From positions 4,526,001-4,590,000 of the forward strand of contig NZ_CP136708.1 in the NCBI RefSeq assembly GCF_032925565.1: DNA of 64,000 nucleotides, in the 5' to 3' direction. Both the position numbers and the translations under genes were made by a program. The notes under the pieces are model-generated. The model saw only the letters and a program-made list of their open reading frames with translations, was not told the DNA's origin and ran no database searches. Below, in pieces: positions 55,864 to 64,000 of the stretch. This DNA is from Alteromonas sp. CI.11.F.A3 (lineage in GTDB: Bacteria > Pseudomonadota > Gammaproteobacteria > Enterobacterales > Alteromonadaceae). Numbering within the stretch: position 1 is the first letter of the stretch; the number at the start of each line of letters is the position of its first letter.

Positions 55864-58800
55864 TTATTTATCTTGTTTATGAAACAGCTTTTCAACCATC
55901 ACGTAGAACATAGGTACAAAGAAAATCGCTAAGAAGGTGGCAGCAAACATGCCCCCCATTACCGCAATACCTATCGCGTTTTGGCTTGCTGAACCTGCAC
56001 CGCTAGCCAATGCCAGCGGTGTTACACCGAGTATAAAGGCCATAGATGTCATTAATATTGGGCGAAAACGCTGAGAAGCTGCGTTTGATACCGCCGTCAT
56101 TAAGTCTATGCCTTCTTCATATTGGTCTTTTGCGAACTCAACAATAAGAATAGCATTTTTCGCCGCCAGACCCACCGTAGTCAAAAACGCAACTTGTAGG
56201 TAAACATCGTTTGGCAGATTGAATAAAAACGCTGCTGTCACTGACCCTAGAATACCTAAAGGCACTACTAGCATAACGGCAAATGGCACAGACCAACTCT
56301 CATACAATGCTGCTAAACATAAGAATACAATGAGAATAGAAATAGCATACAGCATCGGCGCTTGCGAGCCAGCTTGTTGTTCTTCAAAAGATAACCCTGA
56401 CCACTCAATGGCATAACCGTCAGGTAATTGAGCAACCAGCTTCTCCATTTCTTCCATGGCTTCACCGGATGAAATACCTTCAGCAGGGCTACCTTGAATG
56501 TTGACCGACGAAATACCGTTAAAACGCTCCAGTTTAGGCGAGCCATAAACCCATTGGGTAGAGGCAAAAGTACTGAAGGCCACCATGTCACCGTCGGCGT
56601 TGCGTACAAACCACTTATCTAAATCGTCTGGCGACATGCGATATTGAGCATCCGCTTGCATGTACACCCGTTTAATACGGCCTTTATCAATAAAGTCATT
56701 AACGTAGCTTGAACCCCATGCGATTTGTAGCGCACTGTTTATTTCGCTTAAATTTAACCCCAATGCAGATGCTTTTTCACTGTCTATATTGACCTTAAAC
56801 TGAGGTACGTCGCTTAATCCATTCGGGCGAACACCCGCAAGTTTAGGGTTTTGTGCGGCCATACCTAACAACTGATTACGGGCATTCATTAAGGCTTCGT
56901 GGCCGTTGCTTCCGCGATCTACAAGTTGCATATCAAAACCTGTGGCGTTACCCAATTCCATAATCGGCGGCGGTACAATAGGAAATGCTGAGGCATCTTG
57001 AATTTGACTAAACGCACCAAATGCACGGCCCACTAAGGCGAATGCTGAGTCGCTTTCGTCTCGTACGCTCCAGTCATTCAAGTTAACAAAACCCATACCC
57101 GCGTTTTGTGCTTGACCAGCAAAACTAAAACCAACGACCGTAAATAAGCCGTTTACTGCACCTTGCTCTTGGTCTAAGAAAAAGTCTTCAGCTTTTTTAA
57201 CCGATTCCAATGTACGACCCGCTGTAGCCCCAGGCGGTGTGCTAATTAGCACCATTAAGCGGCCTTGGTCTTCATCTGGCAAAAACGCGCCTGGTAGTTG
57301 CGCAAAAATATAAGCCATGCCCGCGACTAAGATGCCGTACACTGCAAAGTAACGTTTTGCGCGCTTTGCCATATGTGTGGTGGTGCGCTGATAACGGTCC
57401 CGCCCTTTGTTAAAGGTGCGGTTAAACCATCCAAAGAAACCTTCGTTTTTGTCGTGTTCTGGATCGTGTTGTTTTAACAATGTGGCACATAAAGAAGGTG
57501 ATAAAATGATAGCCACTAGGACTGAGAATCCCATGGCTGATACGATAGTAATTGAAAACTGACGATAAATAGCGCCTGCAGAACCACTGAAAAAGGCCAT
57601 AGGAATAAATACTGTCGACAAAACTGCCGCAATTCCTACTAACGCACCAGTGATTTGAGACATAGACTTTTTAGTCGCCTCAGCAGGTGGCAAGCCTTCC
57701 TCTTCCATTATACGTTCGACATTTTCTACCACGACGATGGCGTCATCTACCAACAAGCCAATGGCCAATACCATAGCAAACATCGTTAGCACGTTAATGC
57801 TGTAACCAAACGCAAGCAGTACCGCAAATGTACCGAGTAAAACAACAGGAACCGCAATGGTAGGGATAAGGGTAGCGCGCCAATTCTGCAAAAACAGAAG
57901 CATAACGAAAAAGACCAATACCACGGCTTCAATTAGCGTGTGAACTACCGATTCAATTGATAGTTCGATAAAGGGTGATGCATCAACCGGATAAACAACT
58001 TTTACGCTATCTGGTAAATTGCTGCGAAGCTCTTCGACACGTTGTTTGACGGCATTAATCGTATCAAGCGCATTCGCACCTGACGCTAAACTTATCGCCA
58101 TGCCCGAAGCAGGATGACGATCGTAACGAACGATGACATCGTAGCTTTGTGCACCAAGCTCAACCCGCGCCACATCACGCACACGAACCTGAGAACCATC
58201 GGTATTAACTCGCAACACAATACTTTCAAAGTCGTCCACGGTTTGCAGACGAGACTGTGCTTGAATAGTTGCGTTAATCTGCTGACCCTGAATAGCAGGT
58301 AGCCCACCTAATTGACCGGCTGACACATCAGTATTTTGAACTTCTACCGCACCTTGAACATCCACAGGCGTTAGGTTGTAGCTATAGAGTTTATCTGGAT
58401 CTAACCAAATACGCATTGAACGCTGGGCGCCAAAAACACGTACGCTACCGACACCATTAACTCGAGATATTGGATCTTGAAATTGAGAGACTAACAAGTC
58501 ACTTAAATCATATTGACTCATTTGCCCTGTTTCGTCATAAAAACCAACAGCAAGTGAGAACGCAGAGTTAGATTTGGCAACGGTTACACCTTGTTGTTGC
58601 ACTTGAGTAGGTAACAAAGGTAGTGCAGATTGCACCTTATTTTGGGTTTGAACCTGGGCAATGTCTGGATCTGTGCCTGGCTCAAACGTAAGGCTGATGG
58701 ACATACTACTATTTGAACTACTAGCCGAAAAATAGCGCAGGTTATCTATGCCTGAAAGGTTCTGTTCAACCACTTGTGTTACTGAATTTTCAACGGTTTC

Positions 58801-58962
58801 AGCTGACGCACCAGGATAAGATGCCGTAATAGTGACCGTCGGCGGAGCGACTTTAGGGTATTGTTCAATAGGCAGGGAAATTATAGCAAGTACACCTGCC
58901 ATCATGGTAATGATGGCAAGTACCCAAGCAAAAACAGGTCTGTCGATAAAAAAGCGAGCCAT
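55864..58962 (-). CDS. RND multidrug efflux permease, AcrB/MexB-like (HAE-1)
   Basis: 1032 residues. Twelve membrane helices and two large periplasmic loops. Starts MARFFIDRPVFAWVLAI; proton-relay Asp pair in GLLVDDAIVVVEN (about 405-410) and Lys in VGLAAKNAILIVEF (about 935). Inner-membrane trimer that expels drugs or solvents with proton influx. The membrane-fusion gene is 17 bp upstream on the same strand. No outer-membrane channel gene is in this operon; a TolC encoded elsewhere would be needed. Confidence 0.95.
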   Translation of the reverse strand: MARFFIDRPVFAWVLAIITMMAGVLAIISLPIEQYPKVAPPTVTITASYPGASAETVENSVTQVVEQNLSGIDNLRYFSASSSNSSMSISLTFEPGTDPDIAQVQTQNKVQSALPLLPTQVQQQGVTVAKSNSAFSLAVGFYDETGQMSQYDLSDLLVSQFQDPISRVNGVGSVRVFGAQRSMRIWLDPDKLYSYNLTPVDVQGAVEVQNTDVSAGQLGGLPAIQGQQINATIQAQSRLQTVDDFESIVLRVNTDGSQVRVRDVARVELGAQSYDVIVRYDRHPASGMAISLASGANALDTINAVKQRVEELRSNLPDSVKVVYPVDASPFIELSIESVVHTLIEAVVLVFFVMLLFLQNWRATLIPTIAVPVVLLGTFAVLLAFGYSINVLTMFAMVLAIGLLVDDAIVVVENVERIMEEEGLPPAEATKKSMSQITGALVGIAAVLSTVFIPMAFFSGSAGAIYRQFSITIVSAMGFSVLVAIILSPSLCATLLKQHDPEHDKNEGFFGWFNRTFNKGRDRYQRTTTHMAKRAKRYFAVYGILVAGMAYIFAQLPGAFLPDEDQGRLMVLISTPPGATAGRTLESVKKAEDFFLDQEQGAVNGLFTVVGFSFAGQAQNAGMGFVNLNDWSVRDESDSAFALVGRAFGAFSQIQDASAFPIVPPPIMELGNATGFDMQLVDRGSNGHEALMNARNQLLGMAAQNPKLAGVRPNGLSDVPQFKVNIDSEKASALGLNLSEINSALQIAWGSSYVNDFIDKGRIKRVYMQADAQYRMSPDDLDKWFVRNADGDMVAFSTFASTQWVYGSPKLERFNGISSVNIQGSPAEGISSGEAMEEMEKLVAQLPDGYAIEWSGLSFEEQQAGSQAPMLYAISILIVFLCLAALYESWSVPFAVMLVVPLGILGSVTAAFLFNLPNDVYLQVAFLTTVGLAAKNAILIVEFAKDQYEEGIDLMTAVSNAASQRFRPILMTSMAFILGVTPLALASGAGSASQNAIGIAVMGGMFAATFLAIFFVPMFYVMVEKLFHKQDK

Positions 58963-58979
58963 AGTAAACTGATCCTATC

Positions 58980-60122
58980 TTAACGTGAGCCGCGTGACGG
59001 TGACTGCCACTCGCTGGTGTTTACTTTGCTACCGGGTTTCACTTTTTGGTAACCAGAAACAATTAATCTATCGCCTTCTTTAATACCCGATGTGACAATA
59101 TATTGGTCTTTATAGATGTCGCTCGTTTTGAGTGCGCGAGCTTCTACTTCGTCATTACTGTTCACTACATATACAGATAATGAGCCGTCTTGTTGACGCA
59201 TGGTGGCGCGCTGAGGCACTAACAACGCTTGTTCTGTACCCGTAATCACATGACCTTTCACGAATAAACCTGGTAATAACAAGCCATCTGGATTTGGCAT
59301 TTCGGCGCGAAGGGCAACTGACCCCGTACTTTCATCTACGGTCACTTCTGAAAACTTCACACTACCTGTGTGTTCGTATTTTTTACCTGTGGCTTCATCA
59401 AGAGTTAGCTCAACAGGCATAGAGCCTTGTTCTTGCATGGCCTGGCGAAGGGTGAGTATGGCGCGACCCGACTCCTGCATATCTATAAAGATAGGGTTTA
59501 ACTGAGTGATTGTGGCAAATTGCTGAGTTTGGTTAGTCGTCGCTAGTGTACCTTCAGTGACGAATGAGCGACTGATACGACCGCTAATTGGCGCATACAC
59601 CTTGGTATAGCCTAAATTAACTCGCGCTAAATCCACCGCTGCTTCAGCAACAATAATGGCGGCTTGTGCTTGTTCTTTTTGCGCAATCACATCGTCGTAT
59701 TCTTGGCGACTAATTGCATTTTGTTTAATAAGGTCGTCGTAGCGACGAGCTTTCGCTTCTAACGTTTTCAAATTCGCTTCGGCACTTTTAACATCAGCAA
59801 TGGTACTGTTTAACTGAGCACGATAGCGTGCATCATCAATTTGATAAAGCTGCTGGCCTTTTTCAACTTGTGCACCTTCTTCAAATAAGCGATCTGTAAT
59901 TACCCCATCCACTTGAGGACGCACTTGAGACTGACGAGACGGTGTGACCCTTCCAGGAAGAATCATTTCATGGGTTACCGATTGGCGAGCAATCGTAAGT
60001 ACCGACACAGACTGTGGCGGCATACCTTGCTGCCCTGCACCCGCCTGTTCAGACTCAGTCGAACACCCAATCGCACCTACCAACAAAGCGAGGGTAGTGA
60101 TGATATAAAAAACGCGTTTCAT
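58980..60122 (-). CDS. RND efflux periplasmic adaptor (AcrA-like lipoprotein)
   Basis: 380 residues. Lipoprotein signal with Cys20 (GAIGC). Then beta-barrel, lipoyl-like (GRVTPSRQSQVRPQVDGVI) and alpha-hairpin (about 95-165) domains of the HlyD/AcrA fold, ending in a Ser/Arg tail. Bridges the permease with an outer-membrane channel. First gene of the operon; no TetR-type repressor gene is adjacent on either side within the window. Confidence 0.94.
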   Translation of the reverse strand: MKRVFYIITTLALLVGAIGCSTESEQAGAGQQGMPPQSVSVLTIARQSVTHEMILPGRVTPSRQSQVRPQVDGVITDRLFEEGAQVEKGQQLYQIDDARYRAQLNSTIADVKSAEANLKTLEAKARRYDDLIKQNAISRQEYDDVIAQKEQAQAAIIVAEAAVDLARVNLGYTKVYAPISGRISRSFVTEGTLATTNQTQQFATITQLNPIFIDMQESGRAILTLRQAMQEQGSMPVELTLDEATGKKYEHTGSVKFSEVTVDESTGSVALRAEMPNPDGLLLPGLFVKGHVITGTEQALLVPQRATMRQQDGSLSVYVVNSNDEVEARALKTSDIYKDQYIVTSGIKEGDRLIVSGYQKVKPGSKVNTSEWQSPSRGSR

Positions 60123-60464
60123 AATAATTTCTCGAATTTTAAAAACTAACGGTTACCGGCAAACGAGAACGTTTAACCCATAAACTTAAATTTTGAACCT
60201 GTCTCAACTTAGGTAGCATTCATGCGCTGAACTATAAATACCTTGGCATTACTCAGCGCGATCACATCAACTGGACTAATGAGATCGTACGCTCCAAATG
60301 CAGCGTGACATTACAGTAATTCAACAATGTAACAACCTGCTGTGACGAAAGGGTGATTTACCTGCCAGCATGAACGCTGGAATATCCTTACTCGCGTATA
60401 TACCTGACACAAGTTTTACATTGTGTGCGCTTATACTTAAGATTAAAAGTAAAGGGAGTTGAAG
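60123..60464. other. Promoter region of the RND efflux operon
   Basis: 342 bp with no gene called. Contains GCGCTGA/TCAGCGC (60224-60230/60253-60259, spacer 22) and CCAGC/GCTGG (60365-60380) inverted repeats, either of which could be a repressor site. Promoters for the efflux operon (-) and for the small frame at 60465 (+) must lie here. Confidence 0.5.
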
Positions 60465-60596
60465 ATGCTGATCTTGTCGGTCAGTTGCATCGTTTTTATA
60501 CTATATCGCACTATTAAGCATGTAAAACTCGCTTTTCATTCAATTTTTAGCGTTAGAGCCCGTAATATCGCAATAAAGTTTGATACGCTGAAATAA
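60465..60596 (+). CDS. Possible small membrane protein (43 residues)
   Basis: ATG preceded by GGGAG six bases upstream, one of the better ribosome-binding sites in the window. The product begins MLILSVSCIVFILYRTIKHV, a single transmembrane helix, then a basic tail rich in Lys/Arg/His. It overlaps the 3' end of the J-domain gene on the other strand by 44 bp. No homology recognised; short, so chance is possible. Confidence 0.35.
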   Translation: MLILSVSCIVFILYRTIKHVKLAFHSIFSVRARNIAIKFDTLK

Positions 60597-61224
60597 CACC
60601 TTGCGCCGCTTCATGGCTGCCCCCCTTGTCTGGGTGCGCCGTTATTAACTGCTTCCTATACTGCCTTTTGAGGGTGGTTAACGTAATAATTTCTGCCTCA
60701 TCGATACTGAGTATCGCATGGCAGTGCGCAATATTTTCTTTTGAATCATAAATAGGCTCACCGCCCATCATTTGCTGCCAAAAACCATTCAATAAGGCTT
60801 CTACATCGGCTTCACCAGTACTGATTAAGTTTTGCCAGTTCAGATAGTAATCAGCAAGTGAATCGCTTTTACCCAATGTGGTGGCGTTACGCTCACCGTC
60901 GCTTTGACTACTCGCTTTTAAGGGCAATAGCACTATACGGGTAGCATGAATATCTAGCTCGCCCACCAAGGCATCACGCCAAAGGTTTCTTAGTAAATAT
61001 AGAGTATGAAACAAGATGAAGTGCGTATTGAACAAAGCGAGGGAGTCGCGCAGCGCATTGTCATTAAACAACTGATAAGGAGGTGACTTAAGCTGCGAAA
61101 TTAGCGCGTACTCTGTCATCCCTTCTTCAAACTCTGCTTTTTTGGTGGAAAGTATGTCTAACAACAACTCCACTTTTTGCGCATTAGTCGCGTTAAAAGA
61201 AGGTATCTCTTGAGCATTCCCCAT
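60553..61224 (-). CDS. DnaJ-related protein with C-terminal J domain
   Basis: 223 residues from ATG 61224 (GAGG six bases upstream; ATG 61236 is the alternative and lacks this). The N-terminal DNAJ-related domain (about 15-100; LLLDILSTKKAEFEEGMTEYALI in pieces) is followed by a C-terminal J domain with LKRQYRKQLITAHPDKGGS, including the HPD that stimulates Hsp70. Predicted cytosolic co-chaperone of specialised function. Confidence 0.82.
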   Translation of the reverse strand: MGNAQEIPSFNATNAQKVELLLDILSTKKAEFEEGMTEYALISQLKSPPYQLFNDNALRDSLALFNTHFILFHTLYLLRNLWRDALVGELDIHATRIVLLPLKASSQSDGERNATTLGKSDSLADYYLNWQNLISTGEADVEALLNGFWQQMMGGEPIYDSKENIAHCHAILSIDEAEIITLTTLKRQYRKQLITAHPDKGGSHEAAQGVISAYQTLLRYYGL

Positions 61225-61452
61225 GGTAAACCTCATGTTTGTATCAGCCTATAGCATAGCAGAGGATGCTTACTTCCCCTTATCTAAAAACGCACTTGGG
61301 CTTCTAGTACCTTTGTAATTTCACTGCTTTATATGATTTTTGTAATATATCAAAAATTCCTCTTACAAATTTAGTTGAAAATTTGAACCAAAATAGCCAA
61401 ATGGCTGTTAAAGTTATGTTATTCAAAGCAACAATAATAATTAGGAGCTCAC

Positions 61453-62169
61453 TTGAAAGCACTCATTGCATTGACCAGCATTATTGGATTTTTAATGGTG
61501 GTATTACCAGGCCCGCTATATCAATACGCAGGCGTCGATTTAGGCATCGCATTTACCTCGCTGCGCTATGGCGTATATGTGGGTGGTGCAGCCATTATAC
61601 TTATCATTCTACAAGTACTAATAAAACGTAAAAGCGTCAGCTGGGGAAGTACATTTGTTTTCGCTGTATTAGCGTTAATTGCCGTTGCCATGCCAGTTAG
61701 CATGATGGGCAAAGCCAGTACTGTACCGCCTATTCACGATATTACTACCGATGTGACCAACCCTCCGGCGTTTGTGGCTATTGCACCGCTGCGTGAAAAT
61801 GCACCAAATCCTATTACTTACGAAGGTGGTGAGGTAACGCGTCAGCAAATCGATGCTTACCCTGAAATTAGAACCCAATTATTGGCGCAAAGTATTGATG
61901 AAGTCTTTGCCGCTAGTGAGCGTACTATTGACGCACTAGGCTGGGAGCGTGTTGCCGATGGCGCACTGCCCTACACTTTGGAAGCGACTGATACCACCCA
62001 GTGGTTTGGATTCAAAGATGATGTGGTTATTCGCCTTAAAGCTAAAGACGATAATACCCTGGTAGATATTCGTAGTAAGTCTCGGGTTGGTAGAAGCGAT
62101 TTAGGTAAAAACGCCGAGCGCATCGATACCTTTTTAACTGCACTTCGCGCCCAACTAAACCCTAGCTAG
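61453..62169 (+). CDS. DUF1499 membrane protein
   Basis: 238 residues, TTG start with AGGAG five bases upstream. Three N-terminal membrane helices (about 3-90) and a soluble DUF1499 domain: PPIHDITTDVTNPP, then DDVVIRLKAKDDNTLVDIRSKSRVGRSDLG (split into DVVIRL and DIRSKSRVG). Function of the family unknown. Strong terminator at 62203. Confidence 0.82.
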   Translation: MKALIALTSIIGFLMVVLPGPLYQYAGVDLGIAFTSLRYGVYVGGAAIILIILQVLIKRKSVSWGSTFVFAVLALIAVAMPVSMMGKASTVPPIHDITTDVTNPPAFVAIAPLRENAPNPITYEGGEVTRQQIDAYPEIRTQLLAQSIDEVFAASERTIDALGWERVADGALPYTLEATDTTQWFGFKDDVVIRLKAKDDNTLVDIRSKSRVGRSDLGKNAERIDTFLTALRAQLNPS

Positions 62170-62202
62170 GCGCTAACTAATCGTTACCCTTAGGCTATAC
62201 AC

Positions 62203-62233
62203 AAAAAAGCTCAGGTACTACCTGAGCTTTTTT
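62203..62233. terminator. Bidirectional terminator between the DUF1499 gene and gdx
   Basis: AAAAAAGCTCAGG / CCTGAGCTTTTTT, perfect 13-bp stem, loop TACTA. Confidence 0.93.
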
Positions 62234-62257
62234 ATACCCGACATTCTGATAGTGGTA

Positions 62258-62575
62258 TTAGTGGGCTAATTTCAATACCACCACGCCTGCCACGATAAGA
62301 GCTGCGCCAAAGTAGCGCGCGATAGAAGTAGGATCGCCATAAAACACGACCCCAACTAAAAACGTTCCTGCTGCGCCTATGCCTGTCCACACAGCATATG
62401 CAGTACCTATGGGAATATTTTTTTGCGCCATCCATAGACAAAAACCACTGGCCGCCATAAACCCTATCGCTAACATTATCCCCATCACGCGGGTTTCAGC
62501 TTCTTGAGACAGCTTCAATCCTACAGGCCAACCTATTTCCAATAAGCCCGCCACAATCAAATAAACCCAGCTCAT
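62258..62575 (-). CDS. gdx: SMR-family guanidinium exporter Gdx/SugE-like
   Basis: 105 residues from ATG 62575, the exact E. coli SugE/Gdx length; the longer frame adds a non-conserved leader. AAAGGAGAAGAA precedes the ATG. Four helices, essential Glu in GLLEIGWPVGLK, and the Gdx-type GTAYAVWTGIGA. Exports guanidinium in exchange for protons. No guanidine riboswitch consensus is visible in the 55-bp gap upstream. Confidence 0.9.
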   Translation of the reverse strand: MSWVYLIVAGLLEIGWPVGLKLSQEAETRVMGIMLAIGFMAASGFCLWMAQKNIPIGTAYAVWTGIGAAGTFLVGVVFYGDPTSIARYFGAALIVAGVVVLKLAH

Positions 62576-62630
62576 TTCTTCTCCTTTTACCCTCAGCTTT
62601 TCACCAATCGCTTTCACTACTGGCTTTGCA

Positions 62631-63233
62631 CTACAAGCTAGCCAATTGAATGCTTACCGCCCCTAATACTGCTGCGTTCAAGCGGTTGAACCAACGCCAA
62701 AATGACGGGCGCTGCATATGGTGCGCGAATTTAGCGGTTAGGGTACTTAGCCCAACAAACCATACAATAGATGCCCAAATTGCACCGAAGACAAACCACC
62801 ATTTATCCAGTTGCCACTGGCTGGCCAAATTTCCCATCAACAACAGCGTATCTAAGTAAAAATGAGGATTCAACCATGTCACCGCCATGGCAATAAGGAA
62901 CGCTCGCTTAAATGACGTTTGCTTCTTCGACATTTCAAGCACAAGCGCATCATCAGCCATAGAGGCTTTAAGCTTGTTAAACGCAAACCACAAAAGAAAC
63001 ACAACGCCGGCCCACTTAGTTACTGATACCAACAAAGGATATTCTTGTAACAGCAACCCGAACCCCATTGCTCCTAAGCTAATAGAAATGGCATCGCTCA
63101 CGATAAACAGCAGTACGAACAACCCTGTCCATTGACGCTTCAAAGACTGTTCGATTAAAAAACTATTTTGTGCACCAACGGCAATTATTAGGGTACCGCC
63201 CATCACAAAACCACTCAACGCTGCCGCAAACAT
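62631..63233 (-). CDS. argO: Arginine exporter ArgO (LysE family)
   Basis: 200 residues, six helices. LysE family motif FVMGGTLIIAVGAQNSFLIEQ (split: GGTLIIAVGAQNSF) and AVTWLNPHFYLDTLLLMG. Exports arginine and related basic amino acids. GAGG lies eight bases before the ATG. Divergent from argP, its known activator in E. coli. Confidence 0.93.
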   Translation of the reverse strand: MFAAALSGFVMGGTLIIAVGAQNSFLIEQSLKRQWTGLFVLLFIVSDAISISLGAMGFGLLLQEYPLLVSVTKWAGVVFLLWFAFNKLKASMADDALVLEMSKKQTSFKRAFLIAMAVTWLNPHFYLDTLLLMGNLASQWQLDKWWFVFGAIWASIVWFVGLSTLTAKFAHHMQRPSFWRWFNRLNAAVLGAVSIQLASL

Positions 63234-63382
63234 GAACTAGACCTCAAAAATTGAAATGAATGAATAAGAGGCGTTGATTTTAGCCACTCTTTTATACTAA
63301 ATTAAATTAATAATTTTTCTTTGTTATTAAATTAATTAATACCACTGTAAGTGCTTAGTTATAAAGAGAACGAGCCTTTATC

Positions 63383-64000
63383 ATGCTTGATTACGCCGCC
63401 CTACATAGTTTTCGCGAAGTACTACGCTACGGCAGTTTTGAGCGCGGTGCACAAGCGCTCAACCTGACTCAGTCGGCAGTTTCACAAAAGATAAAGCGAC
63501 TAGAACAACAAGTGGGCGGGCCGGTTTTAGTACGAATTAAACCGTTAAAAGCCACGCCACTTGGCGAACAACTCTTGTCCCACGTGCAAAAAGTGAGTGT
63601 ATTAGAAGAGCAGTTAACCACACGCAGCGGTGCCGCGGACAGTGCGTCACCACTGAGTGTGGCAGTCAACAACGATGTATTGGCTACGTGGTTTACTGAA
63701 GTGATGGCAAGGTTCAGCGAGATACGTTCTAACCCCGTACATATTTATAATGCTGATCAAACCCAAACCCGCACCCTATTGCAGCAAGGTAAAGTCATGG
63801 CCTGCATTAGCCAAACTGGCACTCCCATTACCGGCGGGCAATCAGCTAGGCTGGGTACCATGAATTATCAACTCTATGCATCACCTAGCTTTATAGAACG
63901 TTACCTTAAAAATGACGTAAGCCCTGAACGGGTAATGGGCACACCGGGCTTACTTTATGACGAATTTGATGCCACCCTACTCACCGATTATCAGCGAGAG
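63383..64000 (+). CDS. argP: LysR-type regulator ArgP, 3' end outside window
   Basis: 206 codons from ATG 63383, open at the window end (family about 297). The N-terminal winged helix matches E. coli ArgP: FERGAQALNLTQSAVSQKIKRLEQQVG (split: GAQALNLTQSAVSQKIKRLE). The effector domain begins LSVAVNNDVLATWF, as in ArgP. Activates argO when arginine is high and is inhibited by lysine; the 149-bp divergent gap should hold the binding site. Confidence 0.9.
   Translation, partial: MLDYAALHSFREVLRYGSFERGAQALNLTQSAVSQKIKRLEQQVGGPVLVRIKPLKATPLGEQLLSHVQKVSVLEEQLTTRSGAADSASPLSVAVNNDVLATWFTEVMARFSEIRSNPVHIYNADQTQTRTLLQQGKVMACISQTGTPITGGQSARLGTMNYQLYASPSFIERYLKNDVSPERVMGTPGLLYDEFDATLLTDYQRE

Noticed and set aside
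62576-62630. Guanidine riboswitch upstream of gdx
   Set aside because: The 55-bp gap is too short for guanidine-I and lacks the ACGR hairpin loops of guanidine-II.

Overview
The window is a compact chromosomal segment (57 protein-coding genes called, no rRNA, tRNA, CRISPR array or insertion sequence seen) from a marine gammaproteobacterium. An Alteromonas-like organism (Alteromonadales) fits best: moderate G+C, E. coli-like housekeeping proteins and gene order, a Vibrio-type Na+/galactose symporter, many c-di-GMP and chemotaxis proteins, and DUF3300/S1-P1 nuclease genes. The taxonomic call is an inference from protein character, not a database result.

Layout. 1-2.2 kb: the 3' end of a hybrid histidine kinase and a translationally coupled response regulator. 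2.3-16 kb: the ssb / yajR-like MFS / uvrA neighbourhood, split open by a Leloir galactose cluster (Na+/galactose symporter, galK, galT, galM, galR) and two small-hydrolase genes. Between the convergent galR and hydrolase genes lies a 371-bp non-coding stretch with nine GATC sites in 225 bp, a perfect DnaA box and nested inverted repeats. It resembles a replication origin or Dam/SeqA/DnaA-controlled element and is the most unusual non-coding object here. 16-25 kb: yegD (Hsp70-like), a thioesterase/2OG-oxygenase pair, DUF3299, ppa, fbp, mpl-ubiX, a secreted S1/P1 nuclease and rraA. 25-41 kb: a PAP2 phosphatase/glycosyltransferase pair, then an order closely parallel to the E. coli 86-min region: lptM-lysA-dapF-DUF484-xerC-yigB-(cysE)-uvrD-(GGDEF)-rarD-(mgtE)-yigI-recQ. 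uvrD carries a perfect LexA box. 41-50 kb: GST, selO plus a small overlapping gene, a membrane GGDEF/EAL protein, ribA, DUF3300 and a ZntB/CorA-type transporter. 50-60 kb: a chemotaxis receptor coupled to a cysteine-rich thioredoxin-like protein, a two-gene operon of a CoA-transferase-GNAT fusion and a histone-deacetylase-like enzyme, a small alpha/beta hydrolase, and an RND efflux pump (membrane-fusion protein plus permease). 60-64 kb: a J-domain protein, DUF1499, gdx/sugE, and the divergent argO / argP pair, the last cut by the window end.

Functional themes: galactose uptake and entry into sugar-nucleotide metabolism under a GalR-type repressor; DNA repair and chromosome maintenance (ssb, uvrA, uvrD, recQ, xerC); lysine and cell-wall precursors (lysA, dapF, mpl); signalling by phosphorelay, c-di-GMP and chemotaxis; and a probable acyl-CoA/protein-acetylation control module. 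Several starts were moved inward from the longest open frame because a good ribosome-binding site precedes an internal ATG or GTG; the reasons are given per gene.
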